Source: UBA6120 sp964495145
GTDB taxonomy: Bacteria > Bacillota_I > Bacilli_A > RFN20 > CAG-826
Direction of reading: 5' to 3'
Length of the DNA: 8,031 nucleotides
Assembly (NCBI GenBank): GCA_964495145.1
Contig: CAZBUP010000042.1
Location: 1 to 8,031 of the forward strand
The notes beneath the pieces are model-generated. The model was not told the DNA's origin, did no database searches, and was given only the letters and a program-made list of their open reading frames with translations. Positions 6,365 to 8,031 of the stretch are shown piece after piece (the first letter of the stretch is position 1; every line of letters starts with the position of its first letter). The translations under genes and the position numbers were made by a program.

Positions 6365-7759
6365 ATGATATCCAAATCCATCGCCATCAAGGTGTTGAAC
6401 CTTGCTACCGCGACCGGGGCCGATTTCGCCGAAATCTTTCTTGAGGAAACGCTGACCAACTCGCTTTCCCTTGAAAACGGTTTGGTGGAAACGAGCACCA
6501 GCAACATTTCCTACGGGGCCGGCATCCGCTTGCTGAACAAGCTTCAAAGCGTGTACGGCTACACCAACGACGTTTCGCTCAAAGGCCTGTCGGCCTTGGC
6601 CGAATCGCTTTCCAAATCGTTCAAGGGACCGCGCCAAGTCGAAGTGACCGCCATCAAGAAGGTCCGCGTCAAGAACCTGTCCCCGATCGAGGAACCGTTC
6701 ACCGCGGTGCCCACCGGCGAAAAGATCGCCTTGCTCAAAGACGCCAGCAAAATCATCCAAGGCCATGATCCGCGCATCGTCCGGGTCCAAACCTCGATGA
6801 TGGACACCTTCAAACAAATCACCATCTTCAATTCCAAGGGCAAGGAATTCCACGACGAACGGATGCGGGGCCGGATGGGCCTCGTCGCCATCGCCGCCGA
6901 AAACGGCACGATCGAGACTTCCTTCGAAGGACCGGGTGCCCAAGCCGGTTTTGAATACTTTACCAAGCACATCGACTATAAGGCCAAAGCCTTAGAAGTC
7001 GCCAAGACCGCCATCTTGATGCTCCACGCGGCCGAATGCCCCAGCGGCAAAATGCCGGTCGTCATCGGCAATGGTTTCGGCGGGGTCATCTTCCACGAAG
7101 CCTGCGGCCATCCGCTTGAAGCGACCGCGGTCGCCAAGAAACTGTCGATCTTCACCGACAAGCTCGGCCAGCAGATCGCCAATCCGATCGTCACCGCCAT
7201 CGACGACGGGACCATTCCCAACGGATGGGGCACCGGCAATATCGACGATGAAGGCAATCCGACCCAAAAGAACGTCTTGATCAAAAACGGCATCCTGAAA
7301 TCGTATTTGATCGACGATTTCAACGGCCGAAGAATGGGCGCCAAAGGCAACGGGGCCACCCGGCGCCAAAACTACAAATACGAACCGACGTCCCGGATGT
7401 CGAACACCTATATCGATAACGGCAAATCGACCCCCGAGGAAATCATCGCCGCCACCAAATTCGGCCTTTACGCCAAATCGATGGGCGGCGGTTCGGTCAA
7501 CCCGGCCACCGGCGATTTCAACTTCGCGGTGTCGGAAGCCTATATGATCCGCGACGGCAAAGTGGCCGAACCGGTCAAAGGGGCGACCCTGATCGGCAAC
7601 GGCGGCGAAATCTTGAATAAAATCGACATGATCGGCAACGATTTAATGCGGGCCCAAGGCATGTGCGGCTCGGTCTCGGGTTCCATCCCGGCCGACGTCG
7701 GGCAACCGACCTTGCGCGTCAGCGAAATAACCGTCGGCGGACGGGGAGGATCCATCTAA
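6365..7759 (+). CDS. tldD: metalloprotease subunit TldD
   Basis: Zinc-dependent peptidase of family U62 that works as a heterodimer with TldE/PmbA. In E. coli the pair trims the microcin B17 precursor and degrades unfolded peptides such as CcdA. The 464 residues are near the usual length of about 450-480. The metal-binding motif HEACGH is at 244-248 and is preceded by the glycine-rich IGNGFGGVIF. The conserved C-terminal block GMCGSVSG...VGQPTLRVSEITVGG follows at 432-459, with C434 as the probable third zinc ligand, matching the cysteine used by E. coli TldD. AAGGAG lies 6 nt before the ATG. The TAA stop shares one base with the tldE ATG (TAATG), so the two are coupled. Codons are strongly C/G-ending. 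No precursor peptide gene is seen here, so a housekeeping peptide-clearing role is more likely than bacteriocin maturation. Confidence 0.95.
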   Translation: MISKSIAIKVLNLATATGADFAEIFLEETLTNSLSLENGLVETSTSNISYGAGIRLLNKLQSVYGYTNDVSLKGLSALAESLSKSFKGPRQVEVTAIKKVRVKNLSPIEEPFTAVPTGEKIALLKDASKIIQGHDPRIVRVQTSMMDTFKQITIFNSKGKEFHDERMRGRMGLVAIAAENGTIETSFEGPGAQAGFEYFTKHIDYKAKALEVAKTAILMLHAAECPSGKMPVVIGNGFGGVIFHEACGHPLEATAVAKKLSIFTDKLGQQIANPIVTAIDDGTIPNGWGTGNIDDEGNPTQKNVLIKNGILKSYLIDDFNGRRMGAKGNGATRRQNYKYEPTSRMSNTYIDNGKSTPEEIIAATKFGLYAKSMGGGSVNPATGDFNFAVSEAYMIRDGKVAEPVKGATLIGNGGEILNKIDMIGNDLMRAQGMCGSVSGSIPADVGQPTLRVSEITVGGRGGSI

Positions 7760-8031
7760 TGGCTAAATACACCAAGTTTTTCGCTTTAGCGAAAGAAAAA
7801 GGACTCGAAGCCCTGGAACTTTACGTTTCCAGAAAGTACGCCCTCAGTTTCAGCCTGTTCCACGGCGAAGTCGACTCATACTCGCTTGAAGACGCCCAGT
7901 CGCTTTCATCCCGCGGCATCTATAACGGCAAGATCGGCTACGCCACCACCGAGAAATTCGACAAGTCGACCCCGTCCTTCGTCATCGACCGCGTCGTCGA
8001 TAACGCCAAGGCCGTCGACAAAGACGATCCG
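7759..8031 (+). CDS. pmbA: TldE/PmbA-type partner subunit (5' part only)
   Basis: N-terminal 91 residues of the partner of TldD, cut off by the end of the window. It begins MAKYTKFFALAKEKGLEALELYVSRK and continues with FHGEVDSYSLEDAQSL and SRGIYNGKIGYATTEKFD, the pattern of the N-terminal domain shared by TldD and PmbA. Members of this subunit type usually lack the HExxxH zinc site; that part lies outside the window. A GGGGAGGA ribosome binding site (7743-7750) lies 8 nt before the ATG, and the ATG overlaps the tldD stop by one base, so the two subunits are probably made in step. A second TldD-like protein is the alternative, but direct adjacency favours TldE. Confidence 0.88.
   Translation, partial: MAKYTKFFALAKEKGLEALELYVSRKYALSFSLFHGEVDSYSLEDAQSLSSRGIYNGKIGYATTEKFDKSTPSFVIDRVVDNAKAVDKDDP

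Noticed and set aside
6233..6970. Long minus-strand open frame (245 codons) opposite tldD
   Set aside because: It mirrors the C/G-ending codons of tldD and has no recognisable domain or start signal.
6365..8031. TldD/TldE as part of a bacteriocin maturation cluster
   Set aside because: No small precursor peptide, cyclodehydratase, radical SAM enzyme or exporter gene is visible nearby, and the tldD-tldE pair is widespread as a housekeeping protease.

Overview
The window looks like a scaffold from a Bacilli/Tenericutes-related bacterium, probably a metagenome assembly. Coding DNA is moderately GC-rich and the intergenic DNA is AT-rich. TGA ends several genes (metG, the hydrolase, the XRE regulator), so TGA is a stop here and not tryptophan as in Mycoplasma. 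The placement is an inference from protein style (an RlmD/RlmCD-type methyltransferase, a zinc-ribbon L31, a Bacilli-like XRE repressor) and is not firm.

Layout, left to right. Minus-strand block, 138-4244, read right to left: rpmE (zinc-type L31) with its own extended -10 promoter and a clear intrinsic terminator; metG, whose real start lies just inside that terminator and which may be leaderless; a small alpha/beta hydrolase 3 nt after metG; and an RlmD-like 23S rRNA uracil methyltransferase whose ATG overlaps the hydrolase stop. The hydrolase is interrupted by 100 N flanked by identical 55-bp copies. Removing the N run and one copy restores an intact 243-residue gene, so the gap is almost certainly an unmerged contig overlap.

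Plus-strand block, 4454-5601: a two-gene operon coupled by a 4-nt overlap, made of an XRE repressor and a 233-residue protein with a DNA-damage-free but very acidic Asp/Glu linker and four helical repeats. Two related repeats can be seen in the C-terminal half of the repressor itself, which suggests a shared module. I do not recognise this system from its sequence.

Converging on that operon from the right is an unrecognised 194-residue minus-strand gene (5624-6207) that is split by a one-base frameshift at a short homopolymer. Divergent from it, after a 157-bp spacer with an extended -10 promoter, are tldD and the start of tldE/pmbA. These encode a two-subunit TldD/TldE metalloprotease and overlap by one base (TAATG); tldE runs off the end of the window.

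There are no tRNA or rRNA genes, CRISPR arrays, insertion sequences or phage genes visible.
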